A program made the translations under genes and the position numbers. This document shows positions 38,422-47,920 of a stretch of 64,000 nt of DNA, piece after piece; position 1 is the stretch's first letter; every line of letters starts with the position of its first letter. This DNA is from Methyloglobulus morosus KoM1. Its GTDB lineage: Bacteria; Pseudomonadota; Gammaproteobacteria; Methylococcales; Methylomonadaceae. The notes beneath the pieces are model-generated. The model did not search any database. It saw nothing but the letters and a program-made list of their open reading frames with translations, and was not told the DNA's origin. The stretch spans positions 1 to 64,000 of the forward strand of contig NZ_AYLO01000089.1 in NCBI RefSeq assembly GCF_000496735.2. The letters are read 5' to 3'.

Positions 38422-39158
38422 TGTCTAAAATACATGTCATTCTCCAAGGTAAGGGCGGCGTTGGAAAATCATTGATCGCAAGCCTACTCACGCAATATCT
38501 AATCCATAAGCACAGTGATCCAAAGAAACCGCTGACTTTAATTGATACTGACCCCATCAACAAAACTTTCAGCCGATATGATCACCTGCCTGTTAAGTCG
38601 CTAGACATCATCGAGAACGATGAAATCAACCAGCGTAAATTCGATGAAATTATAGAATTAATAGTGCAATCACAAGGCGACACGGTAATTGATAACGGTG
38701 CGAGTTCATTCATTGCCTTATCAACCTACATTAAGGAGATGGGCATACCGGAAATATTACAAAGCCTCGGCCATGAGTTGATCATCCATACCGTCATCAC
38801 AGGCGGACAGGCGCTAAACGACACCTTAGTGGGCTTTGCTCAAATGGCGCACCACTTAAAGGGAAATACCAAATTTATTGTCTGGCTCAATTCCTACTGG
38901 GGCGAAGTGAAGTCTGATGGTAAAACATTTGAGCAGATGGCTGTCTATAAGGCGAATAAGGAGTCCATCACTGCATTGATCCAAATACCGGAGCATAAGC
39001 ATGAAACATTCGGGCATGATTTAAGCACCATGCTGAATCAAAACCTGACCTTCGATGAAGCGATAAATGATCCTGACAAAACAATCATGACCCGGCAAAG
39101 ATTAAAAATCATGCAAGACGATATTTTTAAGAGACTGGATGCTGCGGTAATTTTATGA
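38421..39158 (+). CDS. traL: ParA-like ATPase TraL
   Basis: A 245-aa P-loop ATPase with a deviant Walker A, GKGGVGKS at residues 10-17, and conserved family stretches IDTDPINKTF, TVIDNGASSFIALS, VITGGQALNDTLVGFAQM and TIMTRQRLKIMQDD that follow RP4 TraL along its whole length. Its role in RP4 transfer is not essential and is poorly defined. It overlaps traM by 4 bases (ATGA). Confidence 0.93.
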   Translation: MSKIHVILQGKGGVGKSLIASLLTQYLIHKHSDPKKPLTLIDTDPINKTFSRYDHLPVKSLDIIENDEINQRKFDEIIELIVQSQGDTVIDNGASSFIALSTYIKEMGIPEILQSLGHELIIHTVITGGQALNDTLVGFAQMAHHLKGNTKFIVWLNSYWGEVKSDGKTFEQMAVYKANKESITALIQIPEHKHETFGHDLSTMLNQNLTFDEAINDPDKTIMTRQRLKIMQDDIFKRLDAAVIL

Positions 39159-39700
39159 GCGAGGGATTGTTAAGTCGGGGCATTGATAGCAGCCAAGCGA
39201 ATCAAGCAACTAAGATAAAAACTGATCGGTCAGACGATGGCATGGAAGCCATCATCCGTGCTGTTGCTGTAAAGCACGGTATTGCTCTTGGCAATAACGA
39301 TCCAATCCTGGTTTTGCAAACCATCAACGGTTTATTATTGGACGAATTCGCCCGCAAGCAAGAAGTGTTAATCCATGAATTCCATGTTAATTTGGAAGCA
39401 GCCGCTGATTTGTGGAGCAAGAACATGGAAAGTAAAGCCAGTGAGATTCTAGGCAATATGGAAAACAGTCACCGGCATCTTATAAACGAGCTGATTGAAC
39501 AGCAGATTGAAAACCTTGCCAGGGAAATTGCCGACAAAAGCGGTGACATCACCATGGAGCAACAACTCAGGGCTTCAAAGCATTTAAGGTCTTTAAATAG
39601 CCAGTTAAAAACCATGCGGTCAATGCTCTATGTTAATTTTGCCGCTTCAATAATGGCGCTGGTTTCGGCAATTGTTATGCTTTGGTTATCCGTCAAGTGA
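39155..39700 (+). CDS. traM: Transfer protein TraM
   Basis: A 181-aa protein beginning MSEGLLSRGIDSSQANQATK, as TraM of IncP plasmids does, with a long coiled-coil-like middle (LHEFHVNLEAAADLWSKNM and after) and one C-terminal membrane helix (YVNFAASIMALVSAIVMLWL). In IncP plasmids it is an accessory factor of transfer. It is longer than RP4 TraM. It is the last gene on this side of oriT; the next genes run in the opposite direction. Confidence 0.85.
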   Translation: MSEGLLSRGIDSSQANQATKIKTDRSDDGMEAIIRAVAVKHGIALGNNDPILVLQTINGLLLDEFARKQEVLIHEFHVNLEAAADLWSKNMESKASEILGNMENSHRHLINELIEQQIENLAREIADKSGDITMEQQLRASKHLRSLNSQLKTMRSMLYVNFAASIMALVSAIVMLWLSVK

Positions 39701-39896
39701 TTTCGGCTCTGCTGGAGAGAATAATCCACAAAAATTGCTCATAACCTTGTGGTATTGTCTCTTTTGTTAGGCATAAGTCCTAAAAAATTAATGGGTTTGG
39801 TTAGTTTGACTATGTTTTGGTCAAAATAGCTATTTGTACGAGTCTTAATCAAAATTTTGAAATTTTGCCAACAAAGAGTGCCTAATTTATAAAAAA

Positions 39897-42374
39897 TTAA
39901 ACAACCACCGGCAGCGATATTTGATTTTCTACCGGCGTGTAAATGTCCGTTTCAACCCCAGGTGTTTTAATACTGACAATCAAAGCATAGCGAGCGTGTT
40001 TCCCCCAACGCTCTAAATTTGCTCGTTCTTTCCACCAACCTATAACCGGATAAACAGCTATATAGCCGCGTTCTGCAAGTTCTGCCGCCGAACCATACCA
40101 GATATCAGAATGAATGGAACCCAAACTGCGTAAATTTTCACCCAATTGCCATTCCCCACTTTCGGGCTTAGATAGCCGATTGTATTCTTCATCCCTCGCA
40201 ACTTGATTGATGCGCTGTTTAAATTCAGACAAACTTTCAAGTGATCGGCGCACATCAAAACGTAACCCGTGGGATGCATAGCGGTATTTGTTTACCCAGC
40301 CTCTTGAACCTGGATTCGGTTCAATAAAATAAGATAAGGTAACTCTCATTTCAACGCGGGTATCTGCTGGTAAATCGCGTAACACTACACTAGGCCATGG
40401 CAAACTATGTAAATTTATATCACTCGTTTTTACTGTGCTTTTTTCTTTATCATAAGGTTGCAATACATCTTGTGCGATTAACGTTAATTCATTTCGACTG
40501 CTCCAAAATAACGTTTCCTCATCGGGGACACCATAACCGCAATATCGCAATAATTGCCGATATTTATCCTTGGTGCTTAATGGTGCAAACCTTGCTTGCA
40601 TAGCTGCTGTCCATTGCGAAGAGTGAATCATTAATGCACGGATTGTTTCAGGCCAGTATTCAGGATATTGAGCTTGTACTTTTGCCGCTAAATGTGCTGC
40701 TAATGCTGCTGCAGCACTGGTATCGCCAGACGAAACCAGTTGCTTACCCATTAAAAAATTATGCCCAGTCGTCAACAATTGCAGGGCATCATCAATATAA
40801 TCGGCATGTTCATATTCTGGATTTTTAGCCATATTGCCTGCTTCCATAACAATATCCGGCTTAATAGGCCAGATTTTCTGCCAATTCATGGAAGTACAAC
40901 TGGAAGGAGATAAATCACCTAAAGGCGCTATTGGCAACCAACCTGGATTTTCTTCAGGATCAAGCCGGACTTTTTCGGTATAGCCCCCAACTGTTAAAGC
41001 GTTCCATGATTGTCCCGGATCATGAACTTCATCGGTCATGTTATTGTTTGGGTATTCGTGCCTCATGGCTAAATCTGTATTACCAGCTGATAAAATAATC
41101 AATCGTTGTTGTTCGTCTTCATACCCAGATGTAATGGCATCAATCGTTGCTGACCAGGATGAAGGCCGCCCTCCATCTCTATCATCAGTGGCAGTCAAAG
41201 CCATGCAATAAACGCGTTGCCGATCTGGTACAATTTCAACCCGAGCGATACTTTCGCGTGTAATCGCACCATATAAACGCTTATCCTCATGAAAACCTGG
41301 AGATGGTGTGACTTTAACCGATTCAATACGGTGCGTAAGTTGTATAGGAAAGGCAGAAGCCAACACATCGGTTAAGTCGCCATAAGCTGATAAACCGGCC
41401 ATTTCAGTACCGTGTCCATGTCTGTCATCAGTACCCCATGCCGGATTATAGGTGTGCATATCCTTTGAATCCGCAACCAGTTCAAGCAAAGGGTGTTTTT
41501 CATTCATCCCGGTATCCAGAATGCAAACAAAAGGAGCAGCATCAGACGGAGGCATCAAATGCCCCAATGTTTGGCTAATCCAGTCATGTTGTTCTTTCCT
41601 ATCCATACCGGTAAAAAAATCGGCTGTGTCTTTTGCTTTTCTAAGTTCAGCAATTGAACCTAATAGATGAATGGAACGGCTCATCTGATCTTTAGTGCCA
41701 TAAACAAGCACTACCGTTCTATCAATAAACCGTATTGACTCAATACCGACCTTCATTTCCAATTGAACGGCATGTTCACGAAGAAAAGCTTCATAATCAA
41801 TGTTGTCGGCACAACGTAACCAAACCTCCCACCAGATTGACACCTCGGCATCAGGCAATAACGCAGTATCATCAGTCCAGAGCGCATCCAAAGCGGCCAA
41901 TTTTATGGCAGCAATGTTTGCAACCAGATCATTGTTTTTGGGTTTGTCTTTTGGCGTATTTTCATCTTGGTATTGAGTAATTCTTTTCAGAAAATAAGTT
42001 AGTTTTCCTTCGGGGACAAAAACAGTGGCAATGATCTTGCCATCTATTTCTTTAACGGCACAAAGCTCAATGCCGCTGCGCTGAACTTCCAGGCTTTTAA
42101 ACTTTAATTCAAAGTCTTTTTCGCTTTCAAAAGCCAGATAAATTCCGTTATTGACATCCAATCCGAATGCTTTTTGTTCTTGAATGATGCTAGTTTCTTG
42201 GATTTTAGCTTGTTCAATTTGGGTGAGCAGTTGTTGGGCGTGTATGCTCCTATTCCGCTGGGGAATTTCTAGTTCTGCTCCGCCACCTCCTTTCTTAGGT
42301 CGCGTATACAGACTTTTTGTGGCAGTATTTTTTACAAAAAGATGCGGAAGGTGTTCCTTGCTGTTCTGAGCCAT
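39897..42374 (-). CDS. ietS: Subtilase (S8) of an IetAS-type defence pair
   Basis: An 825-aa serine protease. The subtilisin catalytic residues are Asp287 (CILDTGMNEKHP), His321 (RHGHGTEMAG), Asn432 (LSAGN) and Ser553 (SSGDTSAAAALAAH). There is no signal peptide, so it acts in the cytoplasm. The first 270 residues are a non-protease region that probably meets the partner. Its ATG directly abuts the stop of the AAA ATPase gene. An AAA ATPase with a subtilase is the IetAS arrangement, first described as a plasmid stability pair on an Agrobacterium Ti plasmid and later reported as antiviral. The gene symbol is by analogy. Confidence 0.85.
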   Translation of the reverse strand: MAQNSKEHLPHLFVKNTATKSLYTRPKKGGGGAELEIPQRNRSIHAQQLLTQIEQAKIQETSIIQEQKAFGLDVNNGIYLAFESEKDFELKFKSLEVQRSGIELCAVKEIDGKIIATVFVPEGKLTYFLKRITQYQDENTPKDKPKNNDLVANIAAIKLAALDALWTDDTALLPDAEVSIWWEVWLRCADNIDYEAFLREHAVQLEMKVGIESIRFIDRTVVLVYGTKDQMSRSIHLLGSIAELRKAKDTADFFTGMDRKEQHDWISQTLGHLMPPSDAAPFVCILDTGMNEKHPLLELVADSKDMHTYNPAWGTDDRHGHGTEMAGLSAYGDLTDVLASAFPIQLTHRIESVKVTPSPGFHEDKRLYGAITRESIARVEIVPDRQRVYCMALTATDDRDGGRPSSWSATIDAITSGYEDEQQRLIILSAGNTDLAMRHEYPNNNMTDEVHDPGQSWNALTVGGYTEKVRLDPEENPGWLPIAPLGDLSPSSCTSMNWQKIWPIKPDIVMEAGNMAKNPEYEHADYIDDALQLLTTGHNFLMGKQLVSSGDTSAAAALAAHLAAKVQAQYPEYWPETIRALMIHSSQWTAAMQARFAPLSTKDKYRQLLRYCGYGVPDEETLFWSSRNELTLIAQDVLQPYDKEKSTVKTSDINLHSLPWPSVVLRDLPADTRVEMRVTLSYFIEPNPGSRGWVNKYRYASHGLRFDVRRSLESLSEFKQRINQVARDEEYNRLSKPESGEWQLGENLRSLGSIHSDIWYGSAAELAERGYIAVYPVIGWWKERANLERWGKHARYALIVSIKTPGVETDIYTPVENQISLPVVV

Positions 42375-43367
42375 TTACGGTTTTGATTGTTGCTTCTGCC
42401 GTACTAAACACCGCTCTTTTATTGAGAACATGAGGTCTGAATGACTAACACACTCTTTGTTGGAGATAATCGAATTTCTGATAGCATCTTCGCAAGCTCT
42501 GGTAATATCGCCATAGCTTAAGGTATCCGCCGCTTCAGCCGCTTTAGTCCAAAAAATTTTGGAGGTCTTAAAAGCTGCCAATTTCGATTTTAAGGCCGCA
42601 ATGATTTCTTGTTTTTCTGGTAAATCATATTCGATCAGATCATCGAAACGTCGAAACAATGCATGATCAAGCAATTCTGAATGATTAGTTGCCGCTAATA
42701 ACAAGCTGTCGGACGTATCCTGTTCGATCATCTGTAAAAAACTATTCAGCACACGGCGTATTTCGCCAACATCGTTAGAATTGCCCCTTTGTGACCCAAT
42801 ACTATCAAACTCATCAAACAAATAAACGCCACGGGTTTGCTGAATGGCATCAAATATTAACCGCAGCTTGCCCGCTGTCTCTCCCATATATTTTGTCATC
42901 AGGCTTTCAAGCCTGACAATAAATAATGGTAAACCGAGTTCACCCGCCAAAACTGATGCAGTTAAGGTTTTGCCAGTTCCCGGCGGGCCGATCAACAACA
43001 GCTTTTTACGGGGAGCTAAACCGTGAGATCGCAACTTTTGAACCTGTTTATGTTCCTTGATTAGCCTTTGTAGCTTTGTTTCTATGTTGGCTGATAAGAC
43101 CATATCTACCAAGCGCAACTTTGGATACGTAACATTGAGTAAATGACCAAGCTCACCTTTCGGTTTAACCAATGGTATTGGAGTTGTATCATTCTTGTGA
43201 GGATTAGATTTTGCCTCGTCGATTAAGTCTCGAATTTCCTTAGCGAGTTTTCCATGCCCTTGTTTTGCTTCTTGAGCCGCCATCTGCATAGCAATAGACA
43301 AAAACAAAGCATCATCGCCATCAACATGGGATTTAAGCAAAGCTTTTATTTGGGTAGCGATAGCCAT
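42375..43367 (-). CDS. ietA: AAA ATPase of an IetAS-type defence pair
   Basis: A 330-aa classical AAA ATPase with Walker A GPPGTGKT (127-134), Walker B YLFDEFDSIGSQR (Asp185/Glu186), sensor-type NHSELLDHALFRRFDD with the arginine finger region. The family resembles FtsH/proteasome-type AAA modules. It likely controls or feeds the subtilase encoded directly downstream. Only a weak ribosome-binding site is visible. A 149-base gap with a palindrome separates it from the HNH gene, so it probably has its own promoter. Confidence 0.87.
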   Translation of the reverse strand: MAIATQIKALLKSHVDGDDALFLSIAMQMAAQEAKQGHGKLAKEIRDLIDEAKSNPHKNDTTPIPLVKPKGELGHLLNVTYPKLRLVDMVLSANIETKLQRLIKEHKQVQKLRSHGLAPRKKLLLIGPPGTGKTLTASVLAGELGLPLFIVRLESLMTKYMGETAGKLRLIFDAIQQTRGVYLFDEFDSIGSQRGNSNDVGEIRRVLNSFLQMIEQDTSDSLLLAATNHSELLDHALFRRFDDLIEYDLPEKQEIIAALKSKLAAFKTSKIFWTKAAEAADTLSYGDITRACEDAIRNSIISNKECVSHSDLMFSIKERCLVRQKQQSKP

Positions 43368-43393
43368 ATAAGTGAGTCACTATGGTTACGTAA

Positions 43394-43412
43394 TTGGGTC
43401 ATTATGATCCAA
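43394..43412. promoter_or_regulatory. Candidate operator upstream of the AAA-subtilase pair
   Basis: TTGGGTCAT, one T, ATGATCCAA is an inverted repeat of 9 bp with one mismatch. It sits 27 bases before the ATG of the AAA gene, where a repressor or autoregulator would act. No linked regulator gene was found. Confidence 0.35.
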
Positions 43413-43516
43413 TGTGATCGATTTTGCCAGATAAGGTATGATCATTTTTGGTTTTGCGAGCCTTTTATATAACCTGGACATTTTGGGATGTGGACTCTTA
43501 AATACACCGGATTACC

Positions 43517-44608
43517 TTAAATTGCATTAAACAACCCTGCCTGATTACAAGCTTCTAAAAAGGGTAATTTTAGAAAATTCACTTCAGCAAATGGTTTTAA
43601 TTTTGCTTGTCGAACTAAGGTAATAAAAATCATTTCGGGATTGCTGCCATCATTTTGGCACTCATCCAAGACTTGTTCAATCCAGTACTTACCAGCATTT
43701 TCAGTACAACACATGGCTTTGTATCGTTCTTCTATGCCATAAACATCCAACCAAGTGTTTATTTCCTCAGTGAACTCATCGGGTCCTACCTTAATAACAA
43801 TATCTCCAGGTTTAATAGATGTCCAATCTTGACAACAAATGGCTATTTCAATATTTAGTGAATAGTCATTGGCCTGATAGGGATAGAAACTTTTTCGTCG
43901 AACACCTGATTGCTTTTTGAGTGGGTTTTTGAATTGATAAAGCGGGTTTTTGGTCAGTTTATAGGAACTATTGCAGTTGTTGCAGGCTGGTGCTAAATTT
44001 CTGAAATTTATAGAATTAAAGGGATATATGCCCTTAGGTAAAAAATGATCATAAGCTTCACGCGTAGAATGATCGATGCCTTTTATATCTGAGATACCGC
44101 AAAATGGGCATTTACCGCTTGAATTTATGGTCACAAAAGTTTTGTAATGATCGTCAATAACACCAATTCTATTGGTAATTGATTTCAGCGATAGGAAATC
44201 TTGAGCATACAAATTTTTAAAAAACTGCCCCAGATGTCTGCTTAAATCTTCTGAAATACTTTCAATATCGGAGTAGGTCGCTGGTGTTGCAGAAGCATCA
44301 TTGGCACAGAGCAAACCTATATTGTTATTTGACTCATACCAATGCGATAACTTGGCAATATCTGCATCTGAAACCAACTTGAAATCTTCAAAAATTTGCT
44401 GTAAGCCAGTTAAAAAAAACTCTGCACCTTTGACCGCGCTGAAATGTAACTCGGTTACGATTTCATAGAGCTCTTGGTTTTCAGTAAAAAGTGTATCGAT
44501 ACTATATGTATTACCCTTTGCCTTGCTCCATACTTCAAAAAAAATAAAATCAACATATGTCTGCATTTTCTCCATATCATGCGGTACATAAGTGTAGGGA
44601 AATAACAT
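43517..44608 (-). CDS. ptuB: HNH nuclease, PtuB-like (Septu partner)
   Basis: A 363-aa protein with an HNH/McrA-type zinc-supported nuclease fold: CPFC (Cys167/Cys170), REAYDHFLPKGIYPFNSINF with the catalytic His188, and CNNCN (Cys209/Cys212) with SYKLTKNPLYQF. The first 150 residues are helical and unassigned. I use the ATG at 44608, which has GGAG 9 bases upstream and lies 13 bases after the ATPase gene's stop; an in-frame ATG at 44644 would overlap that gene. An HNH protein of this kind beside an SMC-like ATPase is the PtuA-PtuB arrangement of Septu, an anti-phage system; the same pair occurs with retrons and restriction systems. Symbol by analogy. Confidence 0.82.
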   Translation of the reverse strand: MLFPYTYVPHDMEKMQTYVDFIFFEVWSKAKGNTYSIDTLFTENQELYEIVTELHFSAVKGAEFFLTGLQQIFEDFKLVSDADIAKLSHWYESNNNIGLLCANDASATPATYSDIESISEDLSRHLGQFFKNLYAQDFLSLKSITNRIGVIDDHYKTFVTINSSGKCPFCGISDIKGIDHSTREAYDHFLPKGIYPFNSINFRNLAPACNNCNSSYKLTKNPLYQFKNPLKKQSGVRRKSFYPYQANDYSLNIEIAICCQDWTSIKPGDIVIKVGPDEFTEEINTWLDVYGIEERYKAMCCTENAGKYWIEQVLDECQNDGSNPEMIFITLVRQAKLKPFAEVNFLKLPFLEACNQAGLFNAI

Positions 44609-44621
44609 CGGCTTTTTCTCC

Positions 44622-46397
44622 CTACTTGCTATCCATGGTGTCAAGAATGGTTTTAATCAATAAGATTTTTTCCACCGAATCGCCCAGTTGGTGATTGATC
44701 TCATCAATCAAAGATTTTTTTTCACCATCCGTATCGGAATCCCTACCTTGTTCAAATCGTTCCTTTAGCATTTTCATTTGTTGCTCAGCATAGCCGCCAA
44801 TGGTTTCTTTTTTATCGAAAGTTTTCAGCGTAATTTTATTAATTGAAGCGCCGAGCGTATTGTAGTCTGGTCGTTTTACATCAACGATGCCATCTTCCTT
44901 TGTAAACACCAACACTTGTTCCGGTTTGCTATCAGAAATTAAAAATGGAGTATGTGTAGTTATCAGCATTTCTCTGCTGAAAGACTCATCAGCCTCTTTG
45001 AAGCAATCGCGCAAGCGAGAAATGAGCTTGGAGCGCCAATCCGGATTAAAGTGGGTTTCCGGTTCATCCAACAGGAACAGACTGTTAGTGTTTTTAAATA
45101 GTAGACAAAGCCCCAAGCTATGTAAAAATTGATGCTCTCCGTCGGAAAGGTCTTTAAGCATAACGCCACTCGGTACATCAGATTTGTTAAATTTTACGTA
45201 TTTAAAACGCATTATTCGTTCGTCAGAGGGCAATACGGGGATGGTTTCATTTACATATAAGCTATTAGAACCATACAAGTCTCTTTTCAAATTGTCGCTT
45301 ATCGAATACAAATTAAGCGTCAGCAAAGTGCGGAAAGTTTGAAACAACTCAAGCCCCGAGACGAGGTTATCAGCAGTCGCAAAGTTATTTTTAAAAGCTG
45401 CTCTTATAGCGTCATTGACCAAAAAATCCAGATACAAACAATCATTTTCGGTATCTTCAAAATAACTGGTCGCACAACGGCGCAATCGATTGATGACCGG
45501 ATCAAACGAAAACATTGTATCGATTGCAGAATCGAATTTTTTTAGTATAGGTAAAAAATAGCGTTTGGTTTCTGGCTCAGTATCATCAACAATCAAAAAG
45601 TCTTCTGGATAGTGATTTGCTTGCTCTGCGGAAATTTCAATTCTTTTTTTAAGAATAATGCGAAATTCCTGCAAAGTACCTATGCCCATGTCCTGCTGGA
45701 AAGGTTTAAGCGCTGAATCTTTTTCAAACAATAAATTACAAAGAAGTATGGCCTGACTAAAAGCATTATCCAGGTATATTTGCCTGGATTCCGGTCTACC
45801 TTCATAGTAGACGTCTTTTTTTAGGCTATCCAGATATTCATCCAACTGGATAAAGCGCATTTTAAAAAAAGGCAGGCTAAGGATTTCATTCTCGCCGGAG
45901 GAATATGCCAAAACATAATTTGGCAATAATTCCCAGGCATCTATACGCGAAAGAGGTTTTTCGTCGCCAAACCCTGGATGATTTAGCCAAAACATTTGTG
46001 CGCCGCTATCAGGTGTTTTGACAATCTTAATATGAGCAATAAGACCTGCTGCGCCTTCCTGTAGCCTATCTGGGGTAGCAATCAAATATTCCAGTTCAAA
46101 GGCGTTTGGTTGAGCACATTCTTCCTTAAAGCCGGAGGGATTTGTCTCTTCGTCATAAGCAAATAAATCAGGTCGGTAAGACAAGTGCTGGCATTCAATG
46201 TGATAGAAGATTGCCGCCAACGCCTCTAACACATTGGATTTGCCGCTACCGTTAGGCCCTGCCAAAATGTAAGGGGCAAATTCCCAGGCAGCTATATCGC
46301 TATCTTCTTGATTATCCCACTCCCGAAGAAAATGCAAATCAAAGCCTGACTGCAGGCTACGAAACGGCTCGTTAATTTTAAGCCGCACCAACTTCAT
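44622..46397 (-). CDS. ptuA: Restriction-associated ABC/SMC-like ATPase, PtuA-like
   Basis: A 591-aa cytoplasmic ATPase with Walker A GPNGSGKS (47-54), signature DLSDGEHQFLHSL, and Walker B SLFLLDEPETHFNP followed by TTHTPFLISDSKPEQV. This matches the restriction-system-associated AAA family and PtuA of Septu, thought to sense phage and control the HNH nuclease. Its ATG overlaps the hsdS stop by 4 bases, so it is translationally coupled to the type I restriction operon, and ptuB follows directly. Symbol by analogy. Confidence 0.84.
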   Translation of the reverse strand: MKLVRLKINEPFRSLQSGFDLHFLREWDNQEDSDIAAWEFAPYILAGPNGSGKSNVLEALAAIFYHIECQHLSYRPDLFAYDEETNPSGFKEECAQPNAFELEYLIATPDRLQEGAAGLIAHIKIVKTPDSGAQMFWLNHPGFGDEKPLSRIDAWELLPNYVLAYSSGENEILSLPFFKMRFIQLDEYLDSLKKDVYYEGRPESRQIYLDNAFSQAILLCNLLFEKDSALKPFQQDMGIGTLQEFRIILKKRIEISAEQANHYPEDFLIVDDTEPETKRYFLPILKKFDSAIDTMFSFDPVINRLRRCATSYFEDTENDCLYLDFLVNDAIRAAFKNNFATADNLVSGLELFQTFRTLLTLNLYSISDNLKRDLYGSNSLYVNETIPVLPSDERIMRFKYVKFNKSDVPSGVMLKDLSDGEHQFLHSLGLCLLFKNTNSLFLLDEPETHFNPDWRSKLISRLRDCFKEADESFSREMLITTHTPFLISDSKPEQVLVFTKEDGIVDVKRPDYNTLGASINKITLKTFDKKETIGGYAEQQMKMLKERFEQGRDSDTDGEKKSLIDEINHQLGDSVEKILLIKTILDTMDSK

Positions 46398-47920
46398 TTA
46401 TTAACTCTTAGTTCGATTTGATTAGTTACTACATTAAAACTCTGACTGACTTTGTCTTTATTTATTAACTCAAATAACCAGTTTTTAACTTGCTCATATT
46501 CATTAATGTTGTATGGTTGGTACGTATATTGTTCATCATGATCATAAAAACGTTGAAAATCATCCGACACAACTTTCCAAAACTCATCTAAATTCAAAAC
46601 CCCTTTACTTTTACTTATGAAATCATCAAACAGTTCCTGAAAAGTTTTAATTTTAGTAACTTTCATACCTTTCTTTAAATTGTCTGCTTTTCCCTTATCA
46701 TTTATGGTTACTGTCTCTTTATTTAAATTATTTTCAGTGGATTTCTCAGTTATTAACTGCACACGACTTAAATCCAGCTCGCCTTTAAAGGCTTTTTGGC
46801 TGAGTGCGCCGTAAAGGTTTTCCAGTTCGGTGAGGTTATGCTGGTAGTGGCCTTTTAAGGATTCGGTTTTATCGACGATGGCGGAAAATTGGTTTTGTAG
46901 TTCAATGGGAGGTAAGAATATCGGAAAGCTTTTTAACTGGGTAGAGTTGATTGTAGCAATTCCTGTTGTTTGTTTTGCAGCTTTTAGAAAATAGGACTTG
47001 CCGTAAATTGATCCAACCAACGCACTAAGAAAATAAGGGTTTAACAATTTATTATTTGTAATACGTACTCGATAGATGTGATTTTGATGAATGCAGTTTT
47101 TTATTTCGCCTTCCCAAACCGCACCTCTTCCTAGCTTGTCGGGATCTCCTCCTTCTGTAAGTAAAATATCTCCCTTTTGAAGCTGGTAGCGGTTAAATTC
47201 ATCTACAGAGACAAAAATTGTTTTAATCTCTGTCAAATTCAAATGCCCATCTTGGACATTAGCGACTCTCATATATGGGGCTTCTATCATTTCCTGGACG
47301 TTATATTTTTTCCCTTTTGTTGCCCCAGACACAATCTCAGTAAGATCAGACAATTTGTAAGGCATCCATGTTTTGTATTCGGCATTTAAAATTCCGAACA
47401 TTTCAAAAAACGTGCTTTTTAGAAATTCATCTAGCAGGCGCAGGTTATCTTTGCGGGTGGCAATCAGTACCTCGACGCGGCTAAGCAGCGTGGCGATGCG
47501 GATTTGGTCGTCGAGTTTAAGTAGTGGAAGCTTGATGGACTCTAGCGCAGACCGACTAATATGCGGGATGGTTGCGCCTGTGCTCGTTTGACGAAGGTAA
47601 GCGAACTGAGTTTTTAAAAATATGCCGACGAAGGCCGTATTAAATTTACCTTTTTCTTTAAATCGTAATCGTGCAATAGTGCTGCCAATATAGCCAGATT
47701 TGCCATAACCGATTGTCCCAGCATTTGCACCATCCCAAGCAATCATGATGTCATCAGGAGTAACCTCAGTGCCTTTAGAATCGTTGGTAAACACCATGTT
47801 GATGTCATGCCTAAGGTCAACAATGCTTAATACGCGTTTCGATTCATTTGAAATTGTGTCAGCAACCGAATGTTTATTGCCTTTCGTTATTGAAATAAGT
47901 TTTCCTAGCTTCTCTCCCAT
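46394..47920 (-). CDS. hsdS: Type I restriction specificity subunit HsdS
   Basis: A 508-aa subunit that sets the DNA target of the HsdRMS complex. Two target-recognition domains are each followed by a conserved helical dimer region: LPLLKLDDQIRIATLLSRVE with LDEFLKSTFFEMFG, and LPPIELQNQFSAIVDKTESL with LSQKAFKGEL. The last 115 residues (from about 395) are an extension with FDDFISKSKGVLNLDEFWKV, not part of a standard HsdS. The start overlaps the hsdM stop by one base and the stop overlaps the ATPase gene start by 4 bases. The target sequence cannot be read from the protein. Confidence 0.94.
   Translation of the reverse strand: MGEKLGKLISITKGNKHSVADTISNESKRVLSIVDLRHDINMVFTNDSKGTEVTPDDIMIAWDGANAGTIGYGKSGYIGSTIARLRFKEKGKFNTAFVGIFLKTQFAYLRQTSTGATIPHISRSALESIKLPLLKLDDQIRIATLLSRVEVLIATRKDNLRLLDEFLKSTFFEMFGILNAEYKTWMPYKLSDLTEIVSGATKGKKYNVQEMIEAPYMRVANVQDGHLNLTEIKTIFVSVDEFNRYQLQKGDILLTEGGDPDKLGRGAVWEGEIKNCIHQNHIYRVRITNNKLLNPYFLSALVGSIYGKSYFLKAAKQTTGIATINSTQLKSFPIFLPPIELQNQFSAIVDKTESLKGHYQHNLTELENLYGALSQKAFKGELDLSRVQLITEKSTENNLNKETVTINDKGKADNLKKGMKVTKIKTFQELFDDFISKSKGVLNLDEFWKVVSDDFQRFYDHDEQYTYQPYNINEYEQVKNWLFELINKDKVSQSFNVVTNQIELRVNK

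Larger units (their letters stand above)
25005..39700. mobile_element. IncP (RP4)-type DNA-processing transfer module
   Basis: Gene order and directions match the Tra1 region of RP4: traK-traL-traM on one side of oriT and traJ-traI-(small membrane gene)-traG-traF and a primase-bearing giant protein on the other. The oriT has the RP4 nic sequence. The coupling protein, relaxosome, signal peptidase and primase are present. No mating-pair formation (trb/virB) genes, integrase, replication or partition genes are visible, so the outer limits of the element are unknown; the listed limits are those of the genes. The defence island beside traM may be its cargo. Confidence 0.8.

Noticed and set aside
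39701..39896. Rho-independent terminator between traM and the subtilase gene
   Set aside because: Only short weak stems such as TTAGG/CCTAA are present, not a GC-rich stem followed by a T run.
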